37,403 bases of DNA from Sedimentisphaerales bacterium. Its GTDB lineage: Bacteria > Planctomycetota > Phycisphaerae > Sedimentisphaerales > SG8-4. The notes under the pieces were generated by a model. It saw nothing but the letters and a program-made list of their open reading frames with translations. It was not told where the DNA came from and ran no database searches. The stretch is from NCBI GenBank assembly GCA_016928975.1, contig JAFGJR010000019.1, positions 1-37,403 on the forward strand, given 5' to 3'. This document shows positions 1 through 7,610 of this stretch, piece by piece; position 1 is the stretch's first letter; every line of letters begins with the position of its first letter. Made by a program: the position numbers and the translations under genes.

Positions 1-1
1 C

Positions 2-604
2 CGTATCCAGCCGGACATGGTCCAAATCGGCAACGAGGTCATCAACGGCATGCTCTGGCCCGATGGCAGGCTGGCCGGCAACTGGGACAATTTCGCGGAG
101 CTGGTGCACGCCGGGATCGAGGGCGTGGAGGCCGGTCGGCGAAACGCGGCTCGTCCTCTCATCATGATCCACATTGACCAGGGCGGCAACAAGGACCGCA
201 CCAAGGCGTTCTTCGATAAGTGGCACTCGTACGGCGTGGATTATGACGTCATCGGACAATCCTACTATCCGTGGTGGCACGGCTCGCTGCTCGATCTGCG
301 CGAGAACCTGATCTTCATGGCCAATGAGTACAAGAAGGACATCATCCTCGTGGAGGTCGCCTACAATTGGCGGCCCACAGAGTATAGGAACAAGCTCGCC
401 CCGTTCCCGGAGAGCCCCGAGGGACAGAAGCAGTTCCTGGAGGAGGTGAATCGGCTGGTCCTGAGCACACCGGACAATCGCGGCAAGGGCGTCTTCTGGT
501 GGGAGCCCGCCGTCACGGGGCACCTGCGCAGCCGAGGCTTCTTCGACGACGACGTCAACGCTTTGCCCGTTATCACTGTGTTCGACAGATTCACCCGGCA
601 CTAA
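2..604 (+). CDS. Arabinogalactan endo-beta-1,4-galactanase, GH53 family (5'-truncated)
   Basis: The reading frame is open from base 2 (RIQPDMVQIGNE...) to a TAA at 602-604, so the gene starts outside the window; 200 residues remain. GH53 enzymes are secreted or surface TIM-barrel hydrolases that cut beta-1,4-galactan side chains of pectin. Two family landmarks are visible: the acid/base Glu in VQIGNEVINGMLWP near the left edge, and a probable nucleophile Glu in ILVEVAYNW about 100 residues later. The sequence between them (DVIGQSYYPWWHG) and the late FWWEPA also fit GH53. The retained part covers roughly the C-terminal half of a typical 330-400 aa enzyme. There is no link to the flagellar genes. 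A 7-bp inverted repeat lies directly at the stop codon. Confidence 0.85.
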   Translation, partial: RIQPDMVQIGNEVINGMLWPDGRLAGNWDNFAELVHAGIEGVEAGRRNAARPLIMIHIDQGGNKDRTKAFFDKWHSYGVDYDVIGQSYYPWWHGSLLDLRENLIFMANEYKKDIILVEVAYNWRPTEYRNKLAPFPESPEGQKQFLEEVNRLVLSTPDNRGKGVFWWEPAVTGHLRSRGFFDDDVNALPVITVFDRFTRH

Positions 605-621
605 CCGAGTTGCAGGTTAGT
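600..621 (+). terminator. Possible stem-loop after the GH53 gene
   Basis: ACTAACC (600-606) and GGTTAGT (615-621) form a 7-bp stem with an 8-base loop overlapping the GH53 stop codon. There is no T-tract after it, so intrinsic termination is doubtful; it may only protect the 3' end. Confidence 0.25.
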
Positions 622-691
622 ATCTGACATCACCGAAACAGTCGCCGGCTCGTGCCTGCTGTGGTAAGATCGCCCGCTTTCTATCCAGAAG

Positions 692-1951
692 GTGATCCAG
701 TTGAGAAGCGCCGAAACGAGAAAGGAGAAGGGGTCGTTGTACGTAGTGTTTCTGGCGACGATCGCGGCGGTGCCGGCGATGGCGACGGACATGTACCTGC
801 CGGCGATGCCCACCATTGCCGCCCAGTGGGGCGTGGCAAGCAGCCAGGTAGCACTGTCATTGGTGCTGTGGTTTGCCACGTTCAGTGTGTTTCTGCTGAT
901 CTGCGGGCCGCTGTCGGACAAGTACGGCCGGCGGCCGGTCCTACTGGCTGGGCTGACGCTCTTCACCGGCGCGACCGCCGCCTGCATGCTGGCGACGAAC
1001 GTCGCGCAGTTGATTGTGTTCCGCATCTTCCAGGGGATCGGAGCGTCAGGTCCATCCTCCATGTGCATGGCCATCTGCCGCGACCGGTACGACGGGTCGC
1101 GACGGAAACACGTCCTCGCCTGGATCGGCATCATTCTCGCATTGGCGCCAATGCTCTCTCCGAGCATCGGTGCGATGCTGCTGAAGGTTTCCACGTGGCG
1201 AGCGATTTTCGCCGTCCAGACGGTTTTGGGGGCCGTCGTGCTGCTGACATCGTGGCGATTGTACCGCGAGACGGCGGCTCAGCGTGTCTCCGGCCGCATC
1301 CTTGCGTTGATGGGTCGCTATGCTCGGTTGGTGAACAACCGCCGGTATTTGCTGTCTGTCACGGCCATGGGTCTGATCGTTGGGCCCTTCTTCGGCTTCA
1401 TCGCGTTCGCGCCTGTCGTCTACATTCAGATCTACGGCCTTTCGAGCCAGGCCTTCGGCATTCTGTTCGGCCTCAACGCGCTGATGGGCATGCTTGGAGC
1501 GTACGTCTGCACGCGTTTGACGAGGTTCCTGTCGGACGCGACGTTGTTGACCGCCTGCCTGATCGGCTGTGCGGCCGGCGGAGCGGGTATCCTCCTCTGG
1601 GGCGGCTGGCACTATGCCGCGTTCGCGGCGTGCATGTGCGTGATCACCTTCTCCGGCGGTATGAGCCGGCCGCTCAGCAACAACCTCATCCTCGAACAGG
1701 TGAGTCAGGACATCGGCTCGGCCTCCGCGTTCCTCGTCTTCTATCAGTTCATGGTCGGGGCGATATGCATGCGGATCGCCACAACATCGTGGTCCGCTCC
1801 ACTCTTCGTCTTTGGCCTCATGGCCCTGCTCGTGCCGGCTGTTGTCCTGGCGATCTGGCCCTGGCTGTTGACGATGCTGAGGAAGCCCGGCGCCTCCATC
1901 GTCAAATTGCCTACAGCTACTTTCGACACACCCAGAGCGAAAATGGTATGA
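692..1951 (+). CDS. MFS multidrug exporter, Bcr/CflA type
   Basis: This is a 12-helix inner-membrane drug/proton antiporter of the Bcr/CflA branch. Helix 1 carries the branch hallmark (ATDMYLPAMPTIA), and the loop after helix 2 has the MFS motif GPLSDKYGRRPVLL. FRIFQGIGASGPSSM in helix 4 also fits. The total of 419 residues is near the family norm of about 400. The start is uncertain: GTG at 692 gives a basic N-terminus like that of E. coli Bcr but has no spaced ribosome site. TTG at 701 follows AGGTGAT (690-696), and TTG at 737 follows AAAGGAG (721-727) at 9-base spacing. It stands alone between GH53 and the prepilin gene; the substrate cannot be told. Confidence 0.85.
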   Translation: MIQLRSAETRKEKGSLYVVFLATIAAVPAMATDMYLPAMPTIAAQWGVASSQVALSLVLWFATFSVFLLICGPLSDKYGRRPVLLAGLTLFTGATAACMLATNVAQLIVFRIFQGIGASGPSSMCMAICRDRYDGSRRKHVLAWIGIILALAPMLSPSIGAMLLKVSTWRAIFAVQTVLGAVVLLTSWRLYRETAAQRVSGRILALMGRYARLVNNRRYLLSVTAMGLIVGPFFGFIAFAPVVYIQIYGLSSQAFGILFGLNALMGMLGAYVCTRLTRFLSDATLLTACLIGCAAGGAGILLWGGWHYAAFAACMCVITFSGGMSRPLSNNLILEQVSQDIGSASAFLVFYQFMVGAICMRIATTSWSAPLFVFGLMALLVPAVVLAIWPWLLTMLRKPGASIVKLPTATFDTPRAKMV

Positions 1952-2061
1952 TGGCTCGGTCGTGCGAGCGTTCGACCGCTCGTCACGAAGAGATCGGATT
2001 CTGTGCTCGTATCTTTGCCAGGTGGTCCGTCATTGACATCCCTGATGAATGCGAGGGACAT

Positions 2062-2871
2062 ATGGGCGGCAAGAGAGGTTCTACACTGATCGAGCTTCTG
2101 GTTGTGATTGCCATCATTGCGCTGCTGATGTCGATTCTGATGCCGGCCCTGGCAAAGGTGAAGGAGCAGGCGCGAACCATTGGATGCCAGGCGAACCTGC
2201 GCCAGTGGGGCGTCACGTGCACGATGTACGCGGAGGACAACAGCGGCAAGCTCTGGAGCGGCATTCCTCCGGACTACTGGTGGTGGCTGTTCCAGCTTCC
2301 GGAGGAACTGCGATGCTGGAAAGAGAACAAGACGTGGTTCTGTCCGACGGCTACGAAACCGATCACCGACCAGTACGGCGTCACCGTGGCGACACTCAAT
2401 ATCTTCAACGCCTGGGGCATCTTCAAGGATCCCTATGGCGGGTATGAGGCGGGCCACGTCGGGGTGGCCGGCAGCTATGGTCTCAACAGTTGGTTTCTGA
2501 GTCGGCCGTTGACCACGGATGACGCGAAGAAGTCCTATTGGGGCCTGTTGACGAACGTGACGAACGCCAACAATGTCCCGCTCTTTCTGGATGCCTTGCG
2601 GTTTGACCTGTGGCCTGTGTACACGACGCCGCCCGCCCAGAATGAGTTCGAGGCCTGGACGAACCAGGACATGGCTCGCTGCTGCATCAACCGGCACCAG
2701 GGTTTCGTGGGCTGTGTCTTTGCCGACGCCACGGTGCGCAAGGTCGGCTGCAAGGAGCTGTACACGCTCAAGTGGAGCAGGCAGTTCAATACCGCCGGCC
2801 CGTGGACCCGCGCCGGCGGCGTGCGTGACGACGATTGGCCCGACTGGATTCGGCCCATGAAGGACTACTGA
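2062..2871 (+). CDS. Prepilin-type N-terminal cleavage/methylation protein with C-terminal H-X9-DG-like motif
   Basis: The ATG at 2062 has GAGGG just upstream and gives a 269-aa protein. The N-terminus is a class III signal: short basic MGGKRGS, then the cleavage/methylation segment TLIELLVVIAIIALLMSILMP, so it should be cut by a prepilin peptidase and methylated, like type II secretion pseudopilins. The remainder looks like the globular part of the large planctomycete pseudopilin-like family. Near the C-terminus, NRHQGFVGCVFADATVRKVG matches the H-X9-DG motif, but with FADAT in place of FADG. These paralogues are usually numerous and of unknown role. The same frame is open much further upstream (from 652), but that part is a shadow of the MFS gene. 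Confidence 0.85.
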   Translation: MGGKRGSTLIELLVVIAIIALLMSILMPALAKVKEQARTIGCQANLRQWGVTCTMYAEDNSGKLWSGIPPDYWWWLFQLPEELRCWKENKTWFCPTATKPITDQYGVTVATLNIFNAWGIFKDPYGGYEAGHVGVAGSYGLNSWFLSRPLTTDDAKKSYWGLLTNVTNANNVPLFLDALRFDLWPVYTTPPAQNEFEAWTNQDMARCCINRHQGFVGCVFADATVRKVGCKELYTLKWSRQFNTAGPWTRAGGVRDDDWPDWIRPMKDY

Positions 2872-2874
2872 GGT

Positions 2875-3109
2875 TCATCGATCCACAGTATGCACGCGAG
2901 AACACGCTACGATCCGGTCCGTGAATTCCAGGCCACCCGGCTCGCCGCGGCCGCACACGGTCAGGTACGTCGCCTCGCCCACGGTGACCAGCACCGGGCT
3001 CTTCGGCGTCGCATACTCGTTCTTGTGCAGCTTGCACCTGATTGTACGGCCCGACGTGTCGCACGAACGCGACGTGCAAGGGTTCCAGACGCTCGATTCT
3101 GACTTCCAT
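2875..3109 (-). pseudogene. Remnant of GyrI-like effector-binding domain gene(s), frame-disrupted
   Basis: An ATG at 3109 follows a near-perfect ribosome site (GGAGGTGA) and opens MEVRIERLEPLHVAFVRHVG then PYNQ, a typical start of a GyrI/AraC effector-binding (SBMC) domain. After about 24 residues the frame stops making sense. From about 3033 a different minus-strand frame reads KLHKNEYATPKSPVLVTVG then EATYLTVCGRGEPGGLEFTDRI, which resembles the N-terminal part of another GyrI-like small-molecule-binding family, and stops at 2875. Neither piece completes a domain of about 150 residues. I read this as one gene start fused by deletion and frameshift to a fragment of a relative. A sequencing error could explain the frameshift but not the missing C-termini. 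Confidence 0.5.
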
Positions 3110-3191
3110 GGTTTCACCTCCAGCAGGCAACCGAAGATCGCTATCGATGGACCCATCGTCCCGGTAGTGGACAGGAGCAGCGTTCGCCTGC

Positions 3192-3253
3192 GGAGCCGCG
3201 GAGGCTTCTGAAATGCTCAGCTCTCGCCGGCATCCGGGTGCCTTCGCGGCTCC
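3192..3253. repeat. Inverted repeat, 9-bp arms
   Basis: GGAGCCGCG (3192-3200) and CGCGGCTCC (3245-3253) are perfect inverted copies 44 bases apart, with a small internal stem CTGA/TCAG. It lies just downstream of the beta-propeller gene stop (minus strand) and could end its transcript, but no T-tract follows. Confidence 0.4.
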
Positions 3254-3293
3254 GAGGAAGGTCCAGTCGTCCTGTTGTAGAGGCACTTCTGCG

Positions 3294-4523
3294 TCACTGG
3301 ATTCTCAACATCGTCAGGTTCTCCTGGTCCTTGACGAAGATCCGGTTGCCTGCGAGTACCAGATGCGCGTACGTGGGGGTATCGGAGACCTTGATCTTGA
3401 CTACTTCTTCGTACTGTGTTCCGCTGGGCTTGTAGACGATCAGTTCGGAGTTGTTGGGCAGGGCGAGGAGGCAGGAGCCGGCGTCGACGATTGCGGCGAA
3501 GCCGCCGCTGCCGCGCGCCGTCGCGTCGGTCCAGGCTGTCTTGCCGGTTCTTGCGTCGATGCAATAGAGATTGTTCCTGTCGGTGCAGCCGAAGAGCAGA
3601 CCGTCCTTAAGCACCGGCGTGTTGAATTGCGGCGCCAGGTCCGGATTGCTCCACAGCTCTTTGGCGGCAAAGCCGTTCGCCTGCTTCTCGATCTTCACCG
3701 CCTTGGCGCCCCGGCCCGACCCGGTATAAATCACCGTCTGGCCATCGACGATCGGTGTGGCGGCGTTGTATGCCCGGCCCTGGGACACGAACGGCAGTTG
3801 CCACAGCAGCCTGCCGTCGGCGACGCTGATGCCGACGAGGCTCTTGTCCGAGAGAGTCACGACCTGCTTCACGCCGTCAACGGTCAGCAGCACCGGCGAG
3901 GAATAGGCCGGGCCTTCCGCCGCCCATCTCCACTTCTCATCCCCACCGACCAGGTCGAATGCGATGAGCGCCCCGCTGTCCTTGCCACCTACGTGCACGA
4001 TCGCCTTGCCGTCGATGATGATTGGCGAGGTGCCCGTGAAGAACTGCGGCACGACTCTCGGAAATGGGTCCTTGCGCCACGCGAGCTTTCCCGACCCGGC
4101 ATCCAGACAGGAGACGACTCCGCCCACGCCGAGCGTGACGACCTTCCCCTCCGCGACGGCAGGCGAGCTGCGGGGCCCCGGATGTCGTGAGGCGGCGCCG
4201 GTCACCGCCTGGGCTACATACTTGTCTCTCCAGATCTCCAGGCCATTTGCAGCGTCCAGGCACAACGTGACCTCCTCGTCGCCCTGCCGCACGAAGACAT
4301 AGAGCTTGTCCCCGACCAGGGCAGGCGTCGCGCACCCGGCGCCCACGGTTGTCCTCCACTTTGGCTTCAACTCCGTCGGCCACGTCTGTGGTACGGCGAA
4401 GCCGGTGACCTTTCCGTCCCGGTTGGGGCCCCGCCATTGCGGCCAGTCCTGTCCCAGGACGCACCCGGCGGCAATGAGAATCATACAGCCTGCGAGCACG
4501 ATCGTTCGATTCCTGCTTCCCAT
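3294..4523 (-). CDS. Secreted PQQ-like beta-propeller repeat protein
   Basis: 409 residues, starting at an ATG preceded by TAGGAGGTC. An N-terminal signal peptide (RTIVLAGCMILIAAGCVLGQ) is followed by DWPQWRGPNRDGK, the usual opening of planctomycete PQQ-like propellers. Blade repeats recur: KLYVFVRQGDEEVTLCLDAAN, GVVSCLDAGSGKLAWR, ALIAFDLVGGDEKWRW, LVGISVADGRLLWQ and NLYCIDARTGKTAW. The repeats resemble BamB and quinoprotein dehydrogenases but lack obvious catalytic residues, so a binding or scaffold role in the periplasm is likelier than an enzyme. LAGC and AAGC both resemble a lipobox, so a lipid anchor is possible; the long hydrophobic run after the first makes signal peptidase I cleavage more likely. 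Monocistronic as far as can be seen. Confidence 0.85.
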   Translation of the reverse strand: MGSRNRTIVLAGCMILIAAGCVLGQDWPQWRGPNRDGKVTGFAVPQTWPTELKPKWRTTVGAGCATPALVGDKLYVFVRQGDEEVTLCLDAANGLEIWRDKYVAQAVTGAASRHPGPRSSPAVAEGKVVTLGVGGVVSCLDAGSGKLAWRKDPFPRVVPQFFTGTSPIIIDGKAIVHVGGKDSGALIAFDLVGGDEKWRWAAEGPAYSSPVLLTVDGVKQVVTLSDKSLVGISVADGRLLWQLPFVSQGRAYNAATPIVDGQTVIYTGSGRGAKAVKIEKQANGFAAKELWSNPDLAPQFNTPVLKDGLLFGCTDRNNLYCIDARTGKTAWTDATARGSGGFAAIVDAGSCLLALPNNSELIVYKPSGTQYEEVVKIKVSDTPTYAHLVLAGNRIFVKDQENLTMLRIQ

Positions 4524-4768
4524 GATGACCTCCTATTCAGTTTTCCCCGTGAGAGGCCGGCGGCGGGTTGCCTCCGCGGCAGCATGGCTTCGCTGTGGCC
4601 CCTTCGACTGACATCGGTCCGTGTCCGGCCGCTCCACGTGGGCGACGCGGGGATCACGCGACCGTACCGGACAAGCATAGCTACGCGTTGGCGAAAGGCA
4701 ATGAGGAAATGCGCTCAGGGTGCGCGTCATGGATGGACGGGAGAGGAGCGGACTCTGCCGGGGGTCTT

Positions 4769-4969
4769 TCAGCCGTAGGTGCGGCCGGACTCATCCACGT
4801 AAAGCTCGCTTGCGGCGCGAGTTATGACTCTGGTAGCGTCGGGGACGTCAGTGAAGTCAGGGACTTTCAGCAACGTGAGACACCTGGCACACCGCCAGCG
4901 GCGGTCGGCAGCATCGGCGGTCAGCGTGCAGCGAAAGCCACAACGGGGACACTGGACAATGATCTGCAT
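4769..4969 (-). CDS. Small zinc-ribbon protein
   Basis: 66 residues from an ATG with AAGGG about 8 bases upstream. The N-terminal half is a zinc ribbon: CPRC at residues 7-10 and CARC at 27-30, with FRCTLTADAADRRWRC between them, similar to MJ0042-type fingers found at the start of many planctomycete proteins. The rest (SELYVDESGRTYG) has no family I recognise. It may bind zinc and act as a small regulator or a protein-interaction module. It lies leftward and alone between the beta-propeller gene and the promoter region at 5144. Confidence 0.65.
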   Translation of the reverse strand: MQIIVQCPRCGFRCTLTADAADRRWRCARCLTLLKVPDFTDVPDATRVITRAASELYVDESGRTYG

Positions 4970-5143
4970 CCGAAATACCCTTGTATCAAGCCACCGGGGT
5001 GGTTCTGTTCTTCAGTACATCGGCCAGATCGGCACGGGAATCTCAAACACGAACGAGTGTTGCGCGACAGTCCTATAATGGCCGAGATCTCGGACGTACT
5101 GGGCTGATGGGTCCGCTACAGGCCTCCCCGAGTCGGATTCCTC

Positions 5144-5172
5144 TTGACTGATTCACGGGATTTCGCTATAAT
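5144..5172 (+). promoter_or_regulatory. Near-consensus sigma-70 promoter
   Basis: TTGACT (5144-5149) and TATAAT (5167-5172) are separated by exactly 17 bases, so 11 of 12 consensus positions match. Transcription should start near 5179. No convincing reading frame follows. Confidence 0.65.
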
Positions 5173-5482
5173 AATTCGATATTGGGGGTAGAAATAGTGC
5201 TTGATCCAATCTGCGGTAAGTTCAGCCACGTTCAGGCGTTAACGGCCTTCGTATCGCCGACTGTGCGGCCCATGCTTTCCGGGGCGGTGCGCCAGCCACA
5301 GGGCACGCCTGTTCACGTCCGCCTTCGCCTCGTGTGTGATGATCCTCTCGTTTCCGCCAGGCAAATCCCGAGGGCCAGGCCAGTTCACGAGTCACGCCCT
5401 GTCGGGTCGCTGCTGGACTGCTATATGTGAATGTCATAAGCTCATTCCTGGCCGACTCTTACAGCGCCCGCTCGAAGTGCGC

Positions 5483-5523
5483 AACAAAAGACGGGGCTCT
5501 TGTCTTCCTTGACGGGGCCCCGT
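5483..5523 (-). terminator. Rho-independent terminator of the leftward flagellar operon
   Basis: On the minus strand ACGGGGC (5523-5517) pairs with GCCCCGT (5497-5491) across a 19-base loop and is followed by CTTTTGTTG. It lies about 30 bases past the last gene (FlgM-like, stop at 5553), a sensible end for the operon. Confidence 0.5.
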
Positions 5524-5552
5524 GCCTCGATCGTGTAGTCACCGTATCTGCT

Positions 5553-5819
5553 TCAGATGCCGAAGTTCACGATGCTCTCGGCGGTCCCACGGACGTTCTC
5601 GGGACTGGTGAGCCGGCCGGAAAGCAATAGCTCACGCGCCTTTTCCACCGCGTCATTATCGGTCTCGTCTGCCTCGCGGGCTCGATTCAGGATATCCGCG
5701 AACTGCATCTGAATCGTTGCGTCGGAATCGCTCGAGGGACGCATGTTTGCAGGATCGGGGGGTGGAAGCGGCGTTTTGCCCAGAGCTTGCCCCACGTCGT
5801 TGACAACGTTATCGATCAT
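5553..5819 (-). CDS. FlgM-like anti-sigma-28 factor
   Basis: 88 residues; ATG at 5819 with AAGG about 9 bases upstream. FlgM binds and inhibits FliA until the hook is finished and FlgM is exported. The C-terminal half (DAVEKARELLLSGRLTSPEN, then VRGTAESIVNFGI) resembles the FliA-binding helices of FlgM, where a 'vdaIRtaIanGel...IAdsLi' pattern is normal. The N-terminus is Pro/Asp-rich and probably disordered, as in FlgM. It is the last gene of the operon that also encodes FliA, which supports the role. Similarity is short and weak, so a small conserved hypothetical remains possible. Confidence 0.55.
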   Translation of the reverse strand: MIDNVVNDVGQALGKTPLPPPDPANMRPSSDSDATIQMQFADILNRAREADETDNDAVEKARELLLSGRLTSPENVRGTAESIVNFGI

Positions 5820-5957
5820 CGTGCCATACCTTCAAACCAGAGCCATGCTTCTGCTACTATCTTCGAGTCATTTCTCAAGAACTTGAGGCCATCTGTCGAT
5901 GAAAAGTGTTTTCACTATTGGAAACCGAGTTTCTTCCAGCAGAATCGATCTTCCAGC

Positions 5958-6665
5958 CTATCTCTTCCTGCCCTCAAGGGTCCTGGCGACCTCGTAGGCG
6001 ACGAATTTGGCAAACTCCAGCGAGCTGACGGCGAGCAACTGCTCAGGCAGCGGACTGGGGTCAAAGTCGAGCCAGGAATGAAGCTCGTTATGAAAATAGT
6101 CCTCCAGCCGTTTTCGCACGTTCTTGTCGGTGCTGTCCCAGACCTGTTCGACACCCCAGAGCACCTGGCCGTCTGTCAGATCGAGCAGCTTCATTCGCAG
6201 AGCGATAGTGAGCCGTGGGTACGGCCGGTACTCCGTGATCGTGCCGAGGAGCAACCCGTTGCAGCGGAGGTTCTCGCGAATCGTCAACAACGTCTGCATG
6301 GCCTGGAGCGAGTCGAGGTTCTGCTGGAGGGCCCTCCAGCCCGGATCCTCCCGGCCCACGGTGGTCACACTGAAAACCTGCTTCTTCTGCAACTCCATGA
6401 ACAGGGCTTTCGTCACGTCCACGGAGATCTCATGGTACACCGACACGTTGTCCAGCTCGACCAGCGTGACGCGTCCCAGCTCGCGCAGACTTTCATAGCT
6501 GGTCAGATAGTACGCATTGTCCATCGTGCCGCGGGAGGAGGACTCACAGCCGCAGAGCATACTCAGGACCAGACCCACGGTCAGACACAGTCCCGCCCAC
6601 CCCGCGCTCACCCCCGGCTGGTTGCGCACGCGCTCCTGGAAGTCGAACTGGGGCTCACTGGACAT
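5958..6665 (-). CDS. LpoB/FlgT-like lipoprotein, probable outer-membrane accessory of the flagellum
   Basis: 235 residues. A hydrophobic segment (AGLCLTVGLVLSML) ends at Cys40 in LCGC, a plausible lipobox, so it is probably a lipoprotein. Residues 45-235 look like the LpoB/GNA1162/CsgG-type alpha/beta fold: a conserved-looking core of NGLLLGTITEYRPYPRLTIA followed by LRMKLLDLTDGQVLWGVEQV, in which a family member typically reads 'GtvteYrpyp...lrLvDv.dGevlW'. In Vibrio, FlgT and FlgP/FlgO lipoproteins build outer rings of the basal body, so a ring or peptidoglycan-facing role is a fair inference. Its ATG overlaps the end of the upstream coiled-coil lipoprotein gene by 11 bases, so the two are probably made together. 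Confidence 0.6.
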   Translation of the reverse strand: MSSEPQFDFQERVRNQPGVSAGWAGLCLTVGLVLSMLCGCESSSRGTMDNAYYLTSYESLRELGRVTLVELDNVSVYHEISVDVTKALFMELQKKQVFSVTTVGREDPGWRALQQNLDSLQAMQTLLTIRENLRCNGLLLGTITEYRPYPRLTIALRMKLLDLTDGQVLWGVEQVWDSTDKNVRKRLEDYFHNELHSWLDFDPSPLPEQLLAVSSLEFAKFVAYEVARTLEGRKR

Positions 6666-7263
6666 CGTTCACGTCCTCTGTTGGCGATATGGACAGGCCG
6701 TTTGGTTCTGTTGTCGCATTCAACTCGGGGGTCCGTGTGCCCTCCTGCTGCTGCGCGATCGCATCTGCCTCCGCCTTGCCGCCAAGAATCTCGAGCACTT
6801 TCAGCAACGCCTCCAACTGGGCCTTTGCGGCATCCCTCATCTCGCCGCGGAAGCCGAGGATGTTGTTCTTCCAGTTGTTGAGTTCTGCCAGCATCTCGAT
6901 GAGCAGATCGTTGGCCTCATTCAGCTCCTTCTGCGTTTGTTTCAACCGAGTCTCCAGGCCGGCCACCTGCTGCCGGAGGTTCTCATTCTCCGTTTTCAAT
7001 CGCTGATTCTCTTCCCGAAGTGCCACCGTCTGATCCGACAGGCTGGCGTATTTCTGGGACAGCTCGATCGCCGACTCGACCGCCGTCCGGCCGCCCAGAG
7101 GGGCGTTCTGGAATCGCTTGGCGGCGGTGTCACCGGCAACGGGCGATTGCGAACTGTCGGAAGTGATTGCGCCGAACGAGCCTTCGGTCGAACCGCACCC
7201 GGCCGCCGCCCACACCAGCGCGGCCGCCAGAAAGATCGTCAGGTTTCTTGCCATCATGCTCAT
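6655..7263 (-). CDS. Coiled-coil lipoprotein in flagellar operon
   Basis: 202 residues; ATG at 7263 with GGAG 7 bases upstream. Signal segment LTIFLAAALVWAAAGCGS with Cys23 in AAGC points to a lipoprotein. Residues about 60-115 form a clear heptad coiled coil (VALREENQRLKTENENLRQQ, VAGLETRLKQTQKELNEAND), followed by LLIEMLAELNNWKNNILGFR and a low-complexity C-terminus. No named family is recognised. Its stop overlaps the start of the LpoB-like gene. Position among flagellar genes and membrane anchoring suggest a structural part of the outer-membrane or periplasmic section of the motor; this is inference. Confidence 0.65.
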   Translation of the reverse strand: MSMMARNLTIFLAAALVWAAAGCGSTEGSFGAITSDSSQSPVAGDTAAKRFQNAPLGGRTAVESAIELSQKYASLSDQTVALREENQRLKTENENLRQQVAGLETRLKQTQKELNEANDLLIEMLAELNNWKNNILGFRGEMRDAAKAQLEALLKVLEILGGKAEADAIAQQQEGTRTPELNATTEPNGLSISPTEDVNDVQ

Positions 7264-7313
7264 CGTCTTTCTCCATCGTTTCTGCGGTTACACGAATCGT
7301 CCCGGCCGACACG

Positions 7314-7565
7314 TCAGGGCTGTGCCGCCCCTGGCGAAGGCGTGGTCGCACTCCCGGCTGCATAGTCACAGCGCACGTGGGTCACCCTGCCACAGGTGCA
7401 TACGATTTCGAGGACGGCGAACTCCGCGTTGCTGTCGGCGACGCGGACGCGAGGCTGCATCCCCGGCCGGTGTGAGCCGCCGGGCGCCGGCGCCTCCGTC
7501 CCGTCAATATTCAAACGCAACGGCTCCTCAAGTCGAATTCGCTTCGCCTTCACTACATGCCCCAT
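7314..7565 (-). CDS. Small cysteine-motif protein of the flagellar operon
   Basis: 83 residues; ATG at 7565 with AGGA about 6 bases upstream. The only distinctive feature is the C-terminal EIVCTCGRVTHVRCDYA: C-x-C and a later Cys with a His between them, a possible metal site or redox pair. The N-terminal half (KAKRIRLEEPLRLNIDGTEA) looks beta-rich. Function unknown. It lies between the 68-aa gene and the lipoprotein pair in the same direction, with short gaps, so it is very likely co-transcribed with fliA. Confidence 0.55.
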   Translation of the reverse strand: MGHVVKAKRIRLEEPLRLNIDGTEAPAPGGSHRPGMQPRVRVADSNAEFAVLEIVCTCGRVTHVRCDYAAGSATTPSPGAAQP

Positions 7566-7610
7566 GGTCCTGGACCTTTCGTATTCGCACCTTCGCGATA
7601 TCTTACGGCC

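Larger units (their letters stand above)
4970..5552. other. Gene-poor stretch with a strong promoter and a terminator
   Basis: 583 bases without a convincing protein gene. Short open frames (for example 5182-5430 plus, from a TTG) show no family signal or good ribosome site. It holds the sigma-70-type promoter at 5144-5172 facing right and a terminator at 5483-5523 facing left. A small RNA from the promoter is possible. I looked for hallmarks of tmRNA, RNase P RNA, SRP RNA and 6S RNA and could not support any of them. Confidence 0.5.

Noticed and set aside
652..2061. Long open frame (from 652) reading into the prepilin gene
   Set aside because: Arg/His-rich shadow of the MFS gene; the real gene starts at the ATG at 2062 with its own ribosome site and prepilin signal.
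5182..5430. 82-codon frame after the strong promoter
   Set aside because: Starts at TTG almost at the predicted transcript start, leaving no room for a ribosome site, and resembles no protein family.
5179..5480. 6S, SRP, tmRNA or RNase P RNA
   Set aside because: None of the conserved cores or end sequences of these RNAs could be found; only an unspecified small RNA remains possible.
5890..5945. Hairpins between the LpoB-like and FlgM-like genes
   Set aside because: Stems of only 4-5 bp with weak T runs; too poor to call a terminator inside the operon.
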